A stretch of 64,000 nucleotides of DNA from an uncultured Phycisphaeraceae bacterium (GCA_937899905.1 CALCCF010000020.1:29979-93978), one strand, 5' to 3'. Counted from the stretch's first letter, positions 8,252 through 19,138 are shown. The notes: generated by a model from the sequence alone, not told the origin. Made by a program: numbers and translations.

Positions 8252-9301
8252 ATGGCCAACCGCCGACCCCCACTCTTTGAACTCCTCCAGAAGGAAAGCG
8301 AAGCCCGCCAGAAGGGAGACGCCCAAGAGGGCCGTCCCGGCGTGCTCAGTGGCGGGCAGACCATGAGCACGAGCGCCCCTGTGAAACCTAACGGCCAGGC
8401 CGAGGGTGCCGTGGAATCCAAGCCTGCCGCGGCGACGCAGAACGGCTCGGCGACGTCCACGATCGATGATCTGTCCGAGCGCGCCGACAAGGCGGAGCGC
8501 TCCACCGCGACCGCACCGGCGGCACCCCCAAAGCCGCCCGTCCGGCAAGCCAAACCCAAGGCGGCCCCAAAGCCAAAGCCAAAGCACGCCGAAGCGAAGC
8601 CGCAGCCCGACAAGGGTGGCGGTGCCGCCGACTGGTCGGCCATGCACCCCAAACGCACGGTCAGCTTCCCGATGCTCTGGGTCTACGGCGCGATCGTGAT
8701 CGGATTCGCCGCAGTCGTCTCTGTATGGGCCCTCGCGTACAGCATGGGCGTCCACAGTGAGGAAGCGAAGTTCGAGGAGTACTTGCGCCAGTCTGACCAG
8801 TCCACGCTGATCCGCGACCCAATCGCGGGCGGCGCAGCGACGACTGCCAGCCAACCCGGCGGCGAGCGGCTCGCTGGCCAGGATACAGGCGGCGCGCCAC
8901 GCGTCGAGCCGGCACCGACGACCCCGGACCGAGACGAACCCGCGCCGCCCCCAGTCGAGCAGCAGCAGCAGGCGGCCATCCCGGCGATCGATGTTTTTGA
9001 GGACGTTCGCCAGACGGGCAACAACTACCTCAAGCTGGCCAGCGGCATGACCAGGGAGCGGGCCCAGGGCCTGGCCGAGCACCTGACCGCCAACGGCGTG
9101 CACGCGATGGCACTGGACGAGATACGGCAGGGCTTCGGCCTGTACACGGCCTTCCCGGTGCCGAGCAACCAGTACAGCCGTTTGGCGCCAGAGCGCCGAG
9201 ACCTCCAAGCCAGGGTCATCGCCCTGCTCGGCGAGGTGCCCAGCGATCTCGGCGGCCCCTTCGTCCCGCGAAATCCGATCTGGATCCGCTTCGACGGCTG
9301 A
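8252..9301 (+). CDS. Single-pass membrane protein with Pro/Lys-rich cytoplasmic tail and SPOR-like C-terminus
   Basis: The 349-residue protein begins with a basic motif (ANRRPPLFELL), followed by a long Ala/Pro/Lys-rich disordered region to about residue 130, one transmembrane helix at about 143-166 (LWVYGAIVIGFAAVVSVWAL), a Pro/Gln-rich linker, and a folded C-terminal domain of about 90 residues. That domain (GNNYLKLASGMTRERAQGLA, then GFGLYTAFP) has the layout of a SPOR/sporulation-related repeat, which binds peptidoglycan; this is a weak structural guess rather than a match. The topology would put the tail in the cytoplasm and the C-terminal domain in the periplasm. It could be a cell-envelope or division-site protein. 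Confidence 0.7.
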   Translation: MANRRPPLFELLQKESEARQKGDAQEGRPGVLSGGQTMSTSAPVKPNGQAEGAVESKPAAATQNGSATSTIDDLSERADKAERSTATAPAAPPKPPVRQAKPKAAPKPKPKHAEAKPQPDKGGGAADWSAMHPKRTVSFPMLWVYGAIVIGFAAVVSVWALAYSMGVHSEEAKFEEYLRQSDQSTLIRDPIAGGAATTASQPGGERLAGQDTGGAPRVEPAPTTPDRDEPAPPPVEQQQQAAIPAIDVFEDVRQTGNNYLKLASGMTRERAQGLAEHLTANGVHAMALDEIRQGFGLYTAFPVPSNQYSRLAPERRDLQARVIALLGEVPSDLGGPFVPRNPIWIRFDG

Positions 9302-9380
9302 GTTGCCGCCGGCTGGGGATCCTGTCTATCATCTCCGCCCGGATCCGGACAGGGTCCGCTGTTTCAACGGAGGATCGGCC

Positions 9381-9533
9381 ATGAGTCTTCACAGCTCGCT
9401 ACGTACCGGCGGCGCCTTGGTCCAGAAGCGGTCTGTCCTGACCCGGGCCGAGCGGGTGGCTAAGCTGCTCGCCCAGAAGAAGATGACCGAGGACAACAAG
9501 AAGTCGCTCGGCCTGCCCAAGGTCCGCGTCTGA
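9381..9533 (+). CDS. Small basic protein of the PVC group (TIGR04137-like)
   Basis: A 50-residue, strongly basic protein: MSLHSSLRTGG near the start, then QKRSVLTRAERVAKL and a Lys-rich end. It matches the small basic protein family known from Planctomycetes, Verrucomicrobia and Chlamydiae, whose role is unknown. The ATG at 9381 has GGAGGA upstream; an earlier in-frame start at 9303 lacks this support. A strong terminator follows immediately, so it is probably a single-gene transcript or the end of the transcript from 8252. Confidence 0.85.
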   Translation: MSLHSSLRTGGALVQKRSVLTRAERVAKLLAQKKMTEDNKKSLGLPKVRV

Positions 9534-9569
9534 GCTCTGGCGGCAATTTCGGGCATCGAAGGAGGAACG

Positions 9570-9600
9570 GCCGCGAGACTTGATGCTCGCGGCTTTTTGT
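9570..9600 (+). terminator. Strong rho-independent terminator after the small basic protein gene
   Basis: A perfect eight-base-pair stem GCCGCGAG/CTCGCGGC (9570-9577 with 9586-9593), an eight-base loop and five Ts. It also shows that the next gene cannot begin before about 9600, which fixes the aminotransferase start at 9637. Confidence 0.9.
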
Positions 9601-9636
9601 TGCGCCCCGGTGTTCGGCGAGCGCAACGATGGTGTC

Positions 9637-10818
9637 ATGGACATAAGCCGCCTCATTGCCGATCGCGCCCAGGCCGTTGACGCCTCGGGCATCCGCCGCA
9701 TCTTCCAGCTCGGCGCACAGATCGAGAACCCGATCAACCTGAGCATCGGCCAGCCCGACTTCCCGGTGCCCGAGCCGATCAAGCGCGCCGCCATCGACGC
9801 CATCGAGAACGACCAGAACGGCTACACGCAGACCCAGGGCATCGCGCCGCTTCGAGAGAAGCTCGAGGCGTGGCTGAGCACCGATCTGGGTTGGAGCTTC
9901 GGGTCCGCCGGCGATCCAGAGGTCTTGGTGACGACCGGCACCAGCGGAGCCTTGTTCTTGGCATTCCTCGCGCTCATGGGGCCGGGCGACGAGGCGATCA
10001 TCCCCGATCCCTACTTCGTAATGTACCCCCATATCGCGACCATGTGCGGCGGCAAGGCCATCCGGTGCGATACGTATCCCGACTTCCGCATGACCGCCGA
10101 GCGCGTTGAGCCGTTGATCACCGAGCGCACGAAGCTGGTCCTCTACAACGCGCCCTCGAATCCCGCCGGCGTCGTGGGCAGCGTTGATGAGTGTCGGGAA
10201 TTGCTGGAGCTGTGCCGCCGCAAGGGCGTGCTGCTCATCAGCGACGAGATCTACGACGAGTTCACGTTCGATGACTTCGAGAGCGATACGACCGTGGGCG
10301 AACCCAAGAAGCCGCGATGCCCGTCGCCGGCTCGATTCCCGGGCGCCGAGGAAGACGTGCTGGTGATCCGCGGTTTCGGCAAGACCTACGGCGTGACCGG
10401 CTGGCGCATGGGGTATGCCGTTGGGCCGGCTGAGCTCATTGGGCACATCGCGAAGTTCCAGCAATACACCTACGTGTGCGCGCCTTCGATCGCGCAGCAC
10501 GGGTGCATCGCGGCGATGGATGTCGACATGCAGCCGACCGTCGCGAAGTACAAGCAACGGCGTGACCACCTAGTCGAAGCGCTGCGGCAGTGGACCGACG
10601 TCGCGGTACCCGGCGGCGCGTTCTACCTGTTTCCCCGAGCGCCCGAGGGAATCACCGGCACCGCCTTCGTCGAGAGAGCGATCGAGCGCAAGCTGCTGGT
10701 CATCCCAGGTGGCATCTTCAGCGAGCGGGACACGCACTTCCGGATCAGTTTTGCCGCGTCTGAAGACAACATCGCGCGCGGCATCGAGGTGCTGGGAGAC
10801 CTCTTCTCGGGCATCTGA
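9637..10818 (+). CDS. PLP-dependent aminotransferase, class I/II (aspartate aminotransferase-like)
   Basis: Fold-type I aminotransferase of 393 residues. NLSIGQPDFPVP near the N-terminus, TSGALFLAF (cofactor phosphate region), LYNAPSNPAG (the conserved Asn-Pro), ISDEIYDEF (Asp and Tyr contacting PLP) and RGFGKTYGVTGWRMGY with the Schiff-base lysine are all present, as is the substrate-carboxylate Arg region (FRISFA). Subfamily features resemble AspC/AAT class Ig enzymes, but the amino donor cannot be assigned from sequence alone. The upstream ORF extension at 9580 overlaps the terminator and is rejected as a start. Confidence 0.88.
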   Translation: MDISRLIADRAQAVDASGIRRIFQLGAQIENPINLSIGQPDFPVPEPIKRAAIDAIENDQNGYTQTQGIAPLREKLEAWLSTDLGWSFGSAGDPEVLVTTGTSGALFLAFLALMGPGDEAIIPDPYFVMYPHIATMCGGKAIRCDTYPDFRMTAERVEPLITERTKLVLYNAPSNPAGVVGSVDECRELLELCRRKGVLLISDEIYDEFTFDDFESDTTVGEPKKPRCPSPARFPGAEEDVLVIRGFGKTYGVTGWRMGYAVGPAELIGHIAKFQQYTYVCAPSIAQHGCIAAMDVDMQPTVAKYKQRRDHLVEALRQWTDVAVPGGAFYLFPRAPEGITGTAFVERAIERKLLVIPGGIFSERDTHFRISFAASEDNIARGIEVLGDLFSGI

Positions 10819-10872
10819 GCGAACGGCTCGAATAGCATTGCTGCCGACTGCGGAAACCCTTGGAGACCGTTC

Positions 10873-12270
10873 ATGCTCGCTCGCAAACTGACACTGTGCA
10901 CGATCACCTTTGCCATTGCCGGCACCGCCCTGGCCGACCCGGAGCAGCTGAGCCGGTGGGCCGAGGAGGGCAAGGCGAGAGCCGAGAAGATGCGCGGCCT
11001 CGACTTCCTGAAGAACGTCCCGGTTGAGACCATGACGCGCGGCGAGATCGAGGAGGCCATCCTCGAGGTCGTCGAGCGCGACATGCCGCCCGAGTGGCGC
11101 ATCCGCGTCGATCGCGGGTACAAGGCGTTCGGTCTCGTGCCCATGGATTCGGACGTCATCGGCGACATGATCAGCCTCGTGGTTTCGCAGGCCGGCGGGT
11201 TCTACGACCCCGAAGCCGAACACATCATCCTGCCCGATGATCTCGAGGAATTCATGGGGCAGATGGTCGGCGAGATGGCCACACAAGCGCCGGGGTTCAT
11301 GGAACAGCTGATGCGCAACATCCTGACGCACGAGTTCACCCACGCGTTGCAGGACCAGCATCACGACCTGAACGGGATGCTCGACGTCACGCTGGACGAT
11401 GACGATGTGCGGATGGCCATCACCGCCCTGGTCGAGGGTGACGCCACGCTCATCGGCACCGGCGCGATGATGAGCCCCGAGGGCGATCTCTCCGGCTTGC
11501 TCGAGCAAGACCCCGCCGCGATGGGTGCCATGATGGGCGCGGGCGGCGGCATGATGGGCGCCGAGGCCATGGCGATGCCCGAGATCCTCAAAGAGACGCT
11601 GCTGTTCCCCTACGTCCACGGCTACGTGCTGGTGACGACCATGGTGCAGCGGGACGGCTTCGAGAGCGTCGATGCGGCCTTCGCCGACCCGCCGCTGTCA
11701 ACCGAGCAGATCCTGCACATCGACAAGTACCTTGGTGACGAGCGCGATGATCCAACAGCCATCACGCTCGCCGAAGTGAACCTGACCGAACTCGGGTGGT
11801 CGACCGTCAGCGAGAACACGCTGGGCGAGTTCCAGATCCGTGTCTTGCTGGGCAACTCGCCCGACGCCATCCTGGCGGCTGAGGGCTGGGACGGCGACCG
11901 ATTCCGCGTGTGGGAGCACGAGGATGGGCGGCTGGGCCTGGCCTGGATGAGCGTGTGGGACAGCGATGCCGATGCGCGGCAGTTCGCCGACGAGCTGATC
12001 TACCACGAGGGCCGGCGATTCGATGGTGAGGACGCGCGGGCGAGGCGAACGACCGCGGGCGAGCGGCTGGAGATCGCCGTCGGTGGGCGCGACGACATGA
12101 CGTGGGCGACGGTCGAGGGGGACACCGTCGTAGTCACCCGCGGGTTTCCGGCTGGCACGGTTGGCGTTGTGGAGCAGGCTATCCGAGGATTGTCTACGAC
12201 TCGCGTGAAGACTTGGGAGGACATCCGAGCGGTGGCCGAAGCCGACTCGGTGCTCACACCCGATCGCTAG
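10873..12270 (+). CDS. Secreted putative zinc metallopeptidase-like protein (HEFTH)
   Basis: A 465-residue protein with a signal peptide (about residues 1-22, ending TALA). The motif THEFTHALQDQHHDL has the zinc-binding HExxH at 153-157, and VEGDA about 30 residues later (Glu188) is a plausible third ligand, as in gluzincins. A Met/Gly-rich stretch (about 195-235) follows. The C-terminal half has no feature I know. Proteins with HEFTHALQDQ and EGDA motifs occur as uncharacterised secreted proteins; peptidase activity is inferred only from the motif. It is followed by the MoxR gene after 38 bases. Confidence 0.75.
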   Translation: MLARKLTLCTITFAIAGTALADPEQLSRWAEEGKARAEKMRGLDFLKNVPVETMTRGEIEEAILEVVERDMPPEWRIRVDRGYKAFGLVPMDSDVIGDMISLVVSQAGGFYDPEAEHIILPDDLEEFMGQMVGEMATQAPGFMEQLMRNILTHEFTHALQDQHHDLNGMLDVTLDDDDVRMAITALVEGDATLIGTGAMMSPEGDLSGLLEQDPAAMGAMMGAGGGMMGAEAMAMPEILKETLLFPYVHGYVLVTTMVQRDGFESVDAAFADPPLSTEQILHIDKYLGDERDDPTAITLAEVNLTELGWSTVSENTLGEFQIRVLLGNSPDAILAAEGWDGDRFRVWEHEDGRLGLAWMSVWDSDADARQFADELIYHEGRRFDGEDARARRTTAGERLEIAVGGRDDMTWATVEGDTVVVTRGFPAGTVGVVEQAIRGLSTTRVKTWEDIRAVAEADSVLTPDR

Positions 12271-12308
12271 ACTCCTCCGGCTAACTACTACACCGTTTCG
12301 GAGACTCC

Positions 12309-13352
<1,044 letters not shown>

Positions 13353-13379
13353 GGCTCTCAGCCGGGGCTCGGGGGGACC

Positions 13380-15377
13380 ATGCTGGGACGCATCTCGATC
13401 AGGTTTCTCGTGCCCGTGCTCATGGGCCTGCCCGTCGCGGTTGCAGCGGTCTGGCTGGTGGTGCTGTGGAGCGGTCATGCCCAGCGCACTGCGCGCACCC
13501 TCAGTGCCGCCGAGGTCGAACAGATCCACGGCCGAATCAACGAGCGTCTGAACGCTCTGCTCACCATGCCGGCGCGTGCGACGGCGATCCAACGCGGCCA
13601 CATCCTGTCGGGCCGGCTCGATCGAGAAGACCTGCGTGCGTGGCGACAACCGTTGTACGAGTTCGTCACCGCGATGGACGCCTTCCGCGGCATGACCTTT
13701 GGCGCCGCCGACGGCGACGTCGTGTGGGTGTTTCGCTATCCCGGCAAGCCGCGGCCAGAACTCGGCATCTCGGACGAGCAGACCTCTCGCGACGGCGTTC
13801 GTTTCATCGAGGAATATGCCTTGGAGGATGGCGGCTCGATCGCCGAGCAAGTCGGCGCGTACGCCTACGACCCACGCCAGCGTCCCTGGTACACCGGTGC
13901 GATCGAGGCCGGCGAGGGCACGTTCCTCGACCCGTACGCCTGGGTGAACATCAATGGGCAGACGACAACACTCGGCGTGCCGTTCGTTGAACCCATCTAC
14001 GACGGCTCAGGCGAGGCCCTCGGCGTGCTGACCGCCGAGTTCAGCCTGGCGCGGCTGGCAAACTTCCTGCGTTCGCTTCGCGTCGGCGACGCGGGCTACG
14101 TGCTCATCCTCGATGCCGAAGGTCAGTTGCTGGCGCACTCGCTCCCACCGGGTGACGTGCCGGTTTCGGTTGAGCGAGATGGCGTGCCGAGCGTCGCGCT
14201 CGCGTCCGAGTCGGCCGACCCGCGCGTTCGGCTGGCCGCCGGCGAGGTCGAGCGCTCACTCGCAGGCGAGTTGATCGGGAGCGGCGAGGTCACGGTCGAC
14301 GGCGAGCCGATGCTCCTGCGTGTGTCGGCATATCGCGGCGCCCCCGGCTTGGACTGGCGCGTCATCACCGCCGTCCCAGAATCCGAGTTGCTCGCTCCAG
14401 TCGCCGAAGCAAGGGCGAGCAGCGACCGCGCGACGGCATGGGCGGTTGGGCTCACGATCCTGCTCGGCCTCGCGCTCGGCATCGTCGCCACACGCCCGAT
14501 CTCCCGCCTCGTCGGAGAGATCCGGCAGGTCGGTCGCGGCGAGCTCGACGAGCGTGTCGGAGCCGCGCCAAGCCGCGAGCTGCGCGAGATCGGCGAGGCC
14601 GTGAACGCGATGGCCGAGGATCTGCAGGACCGCGTACGCATGCGCGAGAGCCTGATGGTGGCGATGGAGGTGCAGAAGAACCTGCTACCGCAGCAGCCGC
14701 CGAAGGTGCGTGGCGTGGATATCGCCGGCCATAGCACGTACTGCGATGAGACCGGCGGTGATTACTACGACTACCTCGACATCGACGGACTGGGCGAATC
14801 GAGCGTGGCGCTGGCTATCGGCGATGTCATGGGACACGGCGTAGCCGCGGCCATGCTCATGGCCACCGCACGCGGCATCCTCCGCAGCCGGAGCGACGAA
14901 CCCGCATCGCTCGGCGAGCTGCTCACCCACATGAACGAGTTGCTCGTTGGCGACACCGATGGCAAACGCTTCATGACCATGCAGCTCGTCGTACTCGATG
15001 GCCACGACGGGTCGATGGCATGGGCAAGCGCCGGGCATGACCCGCCCATGGTGTATCGCGCCGAGAGCGACACATTCGAGTCGCTCGACGGCGGCGGGAT
15101 CCCGCTCGGCTTGTTCGGTGGCCAGAAGTACGAAACCGAGCACTCCGGACCGTGGAGCCGCGGAGACATCGTCGTGCTGGCGACCGATGGGTTGTGGGAG
15201 GCTCGGCTGCCGGACCGGGACTTCTACGGAAAGGAGCGAGTCGAGGCCGTGGTCCGCAAGGCCGCCGCAGGCTCCGCCGACGAGATCGCCGCTGCAATCC
15301 GGGCCGACCATCGTGCGGCGTGCGCCGGCCACGCCCAGGACGACGACATCACGTTTGTGGTTGCCAAGATCGTGTGA
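13380..15377 (+). CDS. Membrane sensor PP2C-type (SpoIIE) serine phosphatase with Cache and HAMP domains
   Basis: A 665-residue signal transducer. An N-terminal transmembrane helix (about 8-28) is followed by a ~300-residue extracytoplasmic region resembling a double Cache sensor (WYTGAIEAGEGTFLDPYAW is typical), a second helix (about 355-375, VGLTILLGLALGIVATRPIS), a HAMP domain (about 376-430), a short coiled linker and a C-terminal SpoIIE/RsbU-like phosphatase (about 440-665). The metal-binding aspartates are visible in ETGGDYYDY, IGDVMGHGVAAA and DDDITFVV. Such enzymes dephosphorylate anti-sigma antagonist proteins in partner-switching; no partner is nearby. Confidence 0.9.
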   Translation: MLGRISIRFLVPVLMGLPVAVAAVWLVVLWSGHAQRTARTLSAAEVEQIHGRINERLNALLTMPARATAIQRGHILSGRLDREDLRAWRQPLYEFVTAMDAFRGMTFGAADGDVVWVFRYPGKPRPELGISDEQTSRDGVRFIEEYALEDGGSIAEQVGAYAYDPRQRPWYTGAIEAGEGTFLDPYAWVNINGQTTTLGVPFVEPIYDGSGEALGVLTAEFSLARLANFLRSLRVGDAGYVLILDAEGQLLAHSLPPGDVPVSVERDGVPSVALASESADPRVRLAAGEVERSLAGELIGSGEVTVDGEPMLLRVSAYRGAPGLDWRVITAVPESELLAPVAEARASSDRATAWAVGLTILLGLALGIVATRPISRLVGEIRQVGRGELDERVGAAPSRELREIGEAVNAMAEDLQDRVRMRESLMVAMEVQKNLLPQQPPKVRGVDIAGHSTYCDETGGDYYDYLDIDGLGESSVALAIGDVMGHGVAAAMLMATARGILRSRSDEPASLGELLTHMNELLVGDTDGKRFMTMQLVVLDGHDGSMAWASAGHDPPMVYRAESDTFESLDGGGIPLGLFGGQKYETEHSGPWSRGDIVVLATDGLWEARLPDRDFYGKERVEAVVRKAAAGSADEIAAAIRADHRAACAGHAQDDDITFVVAKIV

Positions 15378-15425
15378 GGCCGCCCAAAACAGAGCGTTTT
15401 TCGGCGTCTTCGTTGCGTTCAGGCT

Positions 15426-15453
15426 TTGAGATCAGGCCCGATTCCTCTACGCT
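15426..15453 (+). promoter_or_regulatory. Candidate promoter TTGAGA-N16-TACGCT
   Basis: TTGAGA at 15426-15431 and TACGCT at 15448-15453 with 16 bases between. It lies about 55 bases upstream of the dockerin-tailed gene at 15508. The same arrangement, TTGAGA-N16-TACACT, lies upstream of the dockerin gene at 22257. It resembles a sigma-70-type promoter; no experimental support. Confidence 0.45.
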
Positions 15454-15507
15454 ATTCGATGCTCGGCCGCGAAGTCGGGCCCCGATCCCTTGCCGAGGAG
15501 ATAGAGA

Positions 15508-16563
15508 ATGACCAACCGCACCCTCATTGCAATGTCTGCCCTGCTCGCCGCCGCCGGCTCGTCGATCGCCCAGTCCGACGCGTTGCTGCTCATCCCCAAC
15601 TCGAGCGACGACGTCGTGCTCGCGTTCGACGCGTTCGATGGTTCGCTGGTGGATGCATCGTTCATCGACCTCACCGTGCTCGATGCTGGCACGCCCAAGC
15701 AGGCCACCCCTGTGGGCGATGAGATCTGGGTCAGCGATCAGATTCGTGATCGCGTCGACCGGTTCACGCTTGACGGCGACTTCATCGGCGCGATCGGTGG
15801 GCAGGTGCCCGATGGTGGCCTCGACAACATCCGCGGCGTCAACGTCATCGGCGACGAGGTCTGGGTGTTCAACGACGGGACGAACAACGGTGCGCCGGGT
15901 GAGGCGATCGTTCGAATCGACCCCGATACCGCAACCATCATCGGCAACTACCCGCTGACCGCCTCGCCGTGGTTCGCGCTGCCCTTCGGCGGCGACAACC
16001 TCGTGAGCTACAGCGGAACGGGCGATACCCGCATCGATCGCTTCGATGACGCGGGCGTGTTGCAGGGCCCGTTCCTTGGAACGGGTGAGCTGAACTTCAT
16101 CCAGCAGCTGAATCAGACATCAAGCGGCACTGTTCTCGCGGCGGCGTTCTCCACGCAGAGCGCCTCCGGTCGTGCACCGGGTGTGTACGAGCTCAACACG
16201 TCGGGAGAGATCATCGGCGTCGTGTCTGGGACCGAGTCCTCGGGCCCGCGCGCCGCGTGGGAACTGGGCAATGGCAACATCATGTGGACCAACGGCGGCG
16301 GCGTGAACATCACCGACGTTTCCACGGGCATCGCCACCGAGGTGTTCGACGGCAGCTCGCAGTTCATCAGCCTGCTGGGCGACACCAGCACCCCTTGCTT
16401 CGCCGACTTCGACGGCGACGGCGACCTGACCATCTTCGACTTCCTGGCGTTCCAGAACGCGTTCGACGCGGGCGATGCCGCGGCCGATTGCGATGGCGAC
16501 GGCAGCCTGACGCTGTTCGACTTCCTCTGCTTCCAGAATGAATTCGACGCCGGCTGCGACTAA
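15508..16563 (+). CDS. Secreted beta-propeller-like protein with GC-type dockerin tail
   Basis: The 351-residue protein has a signal peptide (MTNRTLIAMSALLAAAGSSI, cut near AQ), a body of about 270 residues with repeated beta-strand motifs (DEIWVSDQIRDRVDRF, DEVWVFNDGT) like NHL or SMP-30 propellers, and a C-terminal tail of about 60 residues. The tail holds two copies of a DxDGDGxLTxFDFLxFQ unit and ends in Gly-Cys-Asp. The Asp-rich loops match EF-hand/dockerin calcium loops; in Phycisphaerales the tail is taken as a surface-anchoring or sorting module. The start is supported by GAGGAGA upstream. A terminator follows. Confidence 0.85.
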   Translation: MTNRTLIAMSALLAAAGSSIAQSDALLLIPNSSDDVVLAFDAFDGSLVDASFIDLTVLDAGTPKQATPVGDEIWVSDQIRDRVDRFTLDGDFIGAIGGQVPDGGLDNIRGVNVIGDEVWVFNDGTNNGAPGEAIVRIDPDTATIIGNYPLTASPWFALPFGGDNLVSYSGTGDTRIDRFDDAGVLQGPFLGTGELNFIQQLNQTSSGTVLAAAFSTQSASGRAPGVYELNTSGEIIGVVSGTESSGPRAAWELGNGNIMWTNGGGVNITDVSTGIATEVFDGSSQFISLLGDTSTPCFADFDGDGDLTIFDFLAFQNAFDAGDAAADCDGDGSLTLFDFLCFQNEFDAGCD

Positions 16564-16593
16564 GCCAAACAACACCAGAGACTTGCGAGAGTA

Positions 16594-16621
16594 CGGCCGG
16601 CTGCATGCTGGCCGTTTTTCG
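16594..16621 (+). terminator. Rho-independent terminator after the dockerin gene
   Basis: A CGGCCGGC/GCTGGCCG stem with one G-U pair (16594-16614) and a five-base loop, followed by TTTTT. It lies 30 bases after the stop codon at 16563. Confidence 0.8.
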
Positions 16622-16769
16622 TTGCTCCCAGCAATCCAAACATTCTCCAAAAATGCAGCTCGACAGCAGGCCTCGCTATGGGTATCCTCCCTTTCGGGCC
16701 CCAGGAAAGCCCGACACTCACCCCGCGCCCGCTGGTGGCACCACGTGGGCACCCAGGAGGACGAAACCA

Positions 16770-17225
16770 ATGACCACTATTGCAACCACCGTCGACAAGA
16801 GCAAGACCGCGGAGTCTCTGAAAGTGGGCAAGCGGCTCGTCGATCTCCTAGACCAGGGCGAGAGCCTGAAGGCGATCGAGGAGCTGTACGCCGACATGGT
16901 CAACGTCCATGAGGCGATGGGCCCGAGCGACGCCCCCGACGACCTGCCCGCCGAGGCCCAGGCCGCGCACAAGGAAGGTCTGGTCTCCAAGGCCGACGTG
17001 CTCAAGAGCAACCAGTGGTTCCTCGACAACCACGAGATGCACGGCGGCAGCCAGGACGGCCCTTATCCGCTGGGCGACGAGTTCGTTGTGTTTATGCATC
17101 TCGATTGCACTCCGAAGGTCGGACCCATGGCCGGCCAGCGCATGGACATGAAGGAAGCCTGCATCTACAAGGTCGACAACGGCAAGATTGTCGAGAGCCG
17201 ATTCTGCTATTGGATGGAGTTCTGA
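16770..17225 (+). CDS. SnoaL-like (NTF2-fold) protein
   Basis: The 151-residue protein starts at the ATG at 16770, which has CAGGAGG upstream. The N-terminal helix (LKVGKRLVDLLDQGESLKAIEELYAD) followed by beta strands (FVVFMHLDC, EACIYKVDNGKIVESRFCYW) is typical of the SnoaL/NTF2-like alpha+beta barrel, which serves as a small isomerase, hydrolase or ligand-binding fold. The function is open. It is a single gene with its own terminator. Confidence 0.75.
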   Translation: MTTIATTVDKSKTAESLKVGKRLVDLLDQGESLKAIEELYADMVNVHEAMGPSDAPDDLPAEAQAAHKEGLVSKADVLKSNQWFLDNHEMHGGSQDGPYPLGDEFVVFMHLDCTPKVGPMAGQRMDMKEACIYKVDNGKIVESRFCYWMEF

Positions 17226-17258
17226 TTCGGCCTTCTTGAGCTGAGAAAGGACAATGAC

Positions 17259-17284
17259 CCACGAAGACTCGCGTGGGTTTTCTG
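17259..17284 (+). terminator. Rho-independent terminator after the SnoaL-like gene
   Basis: CCCACG (17259-17264) pairs with CGTGGG (17273-17278) around an eight-base loop and is followed by TTTTCT. It sits in the 67-base gap between two convergent genes. Confidence 0.75.
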
Positions 17285-17292
17285 TTGGTGCC

Positions 17293-19138
17293 TTAGAGCT
17301 CTTCTTCGAGCGCTCGCCGATACCGGTCGAGCACCGCCGCACGAGTAATGAGGCCAAGCGGGCGGCGGTGGCCGGTGAGGTCCGGCGGGCCGAGCAACGG
17401 CAGGCTGGCGATCTCGTCATCCTCGAATCGCTCGAGCGCGATATCGAGCGTGTCCGTTGTCAGAACGGCGGGAAGGTCGTCACGCATCAGCTCGGCGACG
17501 AGCAAGAGCGGGATGGCCTCGCGATCGATGAGCGCCGTTCGCATGTCGCGGCCGGTGACCATGCCGATGAAGTCGCCCTGCGTGTCCACGACCACGAAGT
17601 CGGGCACATGGCTATGGGCATGCAGCGTGATGAGCTTGCTGAGCGGGTCGCTGGGATAGACAGGCTCGGGTGGCAGCGGCACAACAGGGACGCTCGTGGC
17701 CGAGATCTTGCGCAATATCGCGAGGTCGCCGGTTCGACCGATGCGCAGGCCGGCCTTGCGCAGCGGGTGCGTGTAGATGTTGTCGCGGTCGAGGGCTTGG
17801 GCGACTAGCGTGGCGATGACCGCCGCGAGCATGATCGGCAGCAGCACGTACGGATCGCGCGTGAGCTCGAAAAGCATGAGGATCGCCGTCAGCGTCGCGT
17901 GCGTGCTTCCCGCGATCACCGCAGCCATGCCCACCAGCGCGTACGCGGCCGGCGAGCCATTCTCGGGCAACAAGCCGAGGCGTTGGAGCGTGATGCCCAG
18001 GGCGGCTCCGCCTGCGGCACCGATGAACAGGCTGGGCGCGAACACACCCCCGCTGCCGCCGCTGGCAAGCGTCACGCTCGTGGCCACGGCCTTGAAGAGC
18101 ACGAGCAACGCGATGAGCCAAATGGCCAGCGGCAACGCCGCCTCGGGGTGCTTCTGTGCACCGAACGCGGCGTCGTAGCTGGCCGGGTCGAGCAACCAGC
18201 GGATGGACTCGTAGCCGTTGCTGAAGAAGCTGGGGATCGTGCTCGCCTCGTTGCCACTACCACCTGCGGCCCGCACGAGGAGGATCCATCCGACGCCCAG
18301 CGCGCCCAGGAGCACGCCGCCGGTGATCGGCGCCACCAGCCAGTGCAGCTTGAGCCTCGCGTACCCGGCCTCGAACGCGTGCAGCATCCGATTGAACCCG
18401 ACGGCAAGCAGGCCGCAAAGCAGCCCGAGCACGACGTAGTTTGGCAGCTCCCAGCCCGTGAACTGGACCTTCTGCAGCGCCTCGCTGGCGGCGAAGATGG
18501 CCTCGTTCTCGCCGGTGAAGATATGCGTCACCGCCGCGGCGAACACGGCCGATACGACGATGGGTGTGAAGGTCTTGAGCGAAAAATCTCGCAGCAGGAT
18601 CTCCAGTGCGAAGAACACACCGGCGATGGGCGCGTTGAAGATCGCGCTAATGCCGGCCGCGGCGCCGCAGCCGACCAGCGTCATCATCTGGTCGCGGTTC
18701 ACACCCAGCCGCTGGGCGACCACCGAACCGGCTGTGGCTCCGATCTGGACGATCGGGCCCTCGGTACCCGCCGAACCACCGCTGGCGACCGTCGCGATGC
18801 TTGCGGCGACCTTTGTGAGCCCAACCCGCGCGGGGATGTGCCCGCCCTTCTCGATCAGCGCCCGCATGACCTGGGGCACGCCGTGGCCGCGGGCGTCGCT
18901 GGCGAAGAGCCGCACGAGCACGCTCGTCAGCATGAGGCCGATGACCGGCCCAAGAAACAACAGCGAGCTGGACATCGCGGACGAAGTACTCGACCTCATG
19001 CAACGCCCAGGCAAAGCCCAGCGTGCCAAGGCCGGTCAGTGCCCCCACGCCCGCGCCGGCGGCCAGCATGAACCAGTCCTTGCGTAGCCGCAGCCGCGAG
19101 GTCAGCGTGGAGGCGATATCGGAAGGGCTTTGGGCCAT
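17293..19138 (-). CDS. CLC-type chloride channel/antiporter with CBS pair, frameshifted near its N-terminus
   Basis: The main frame (17293-19029) encodes the CLC core: GGSAGTEGPIVQIGA with the gating glutamate, GAAAGISAIFNAPIAGVFFA, and SGGSGGVFAPSLFIGA, followed by two CBS domains (about the last 130 residues). The true N-terminus lies in another frame: an ATG at 19138 begins MAQSPSDIASTL and a first helix (WFMLAAGAGVGALTGLG) running to HEVEYFVRDV. The two frames must join between about 18960 and 18990 (VRDV to SSSLLFLGP). Homology-like sequence continues across that point only by changing frame. This is a real disruption or a one-base assembly error. The rest of the gene shows no decay. Confidence 0.85.
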
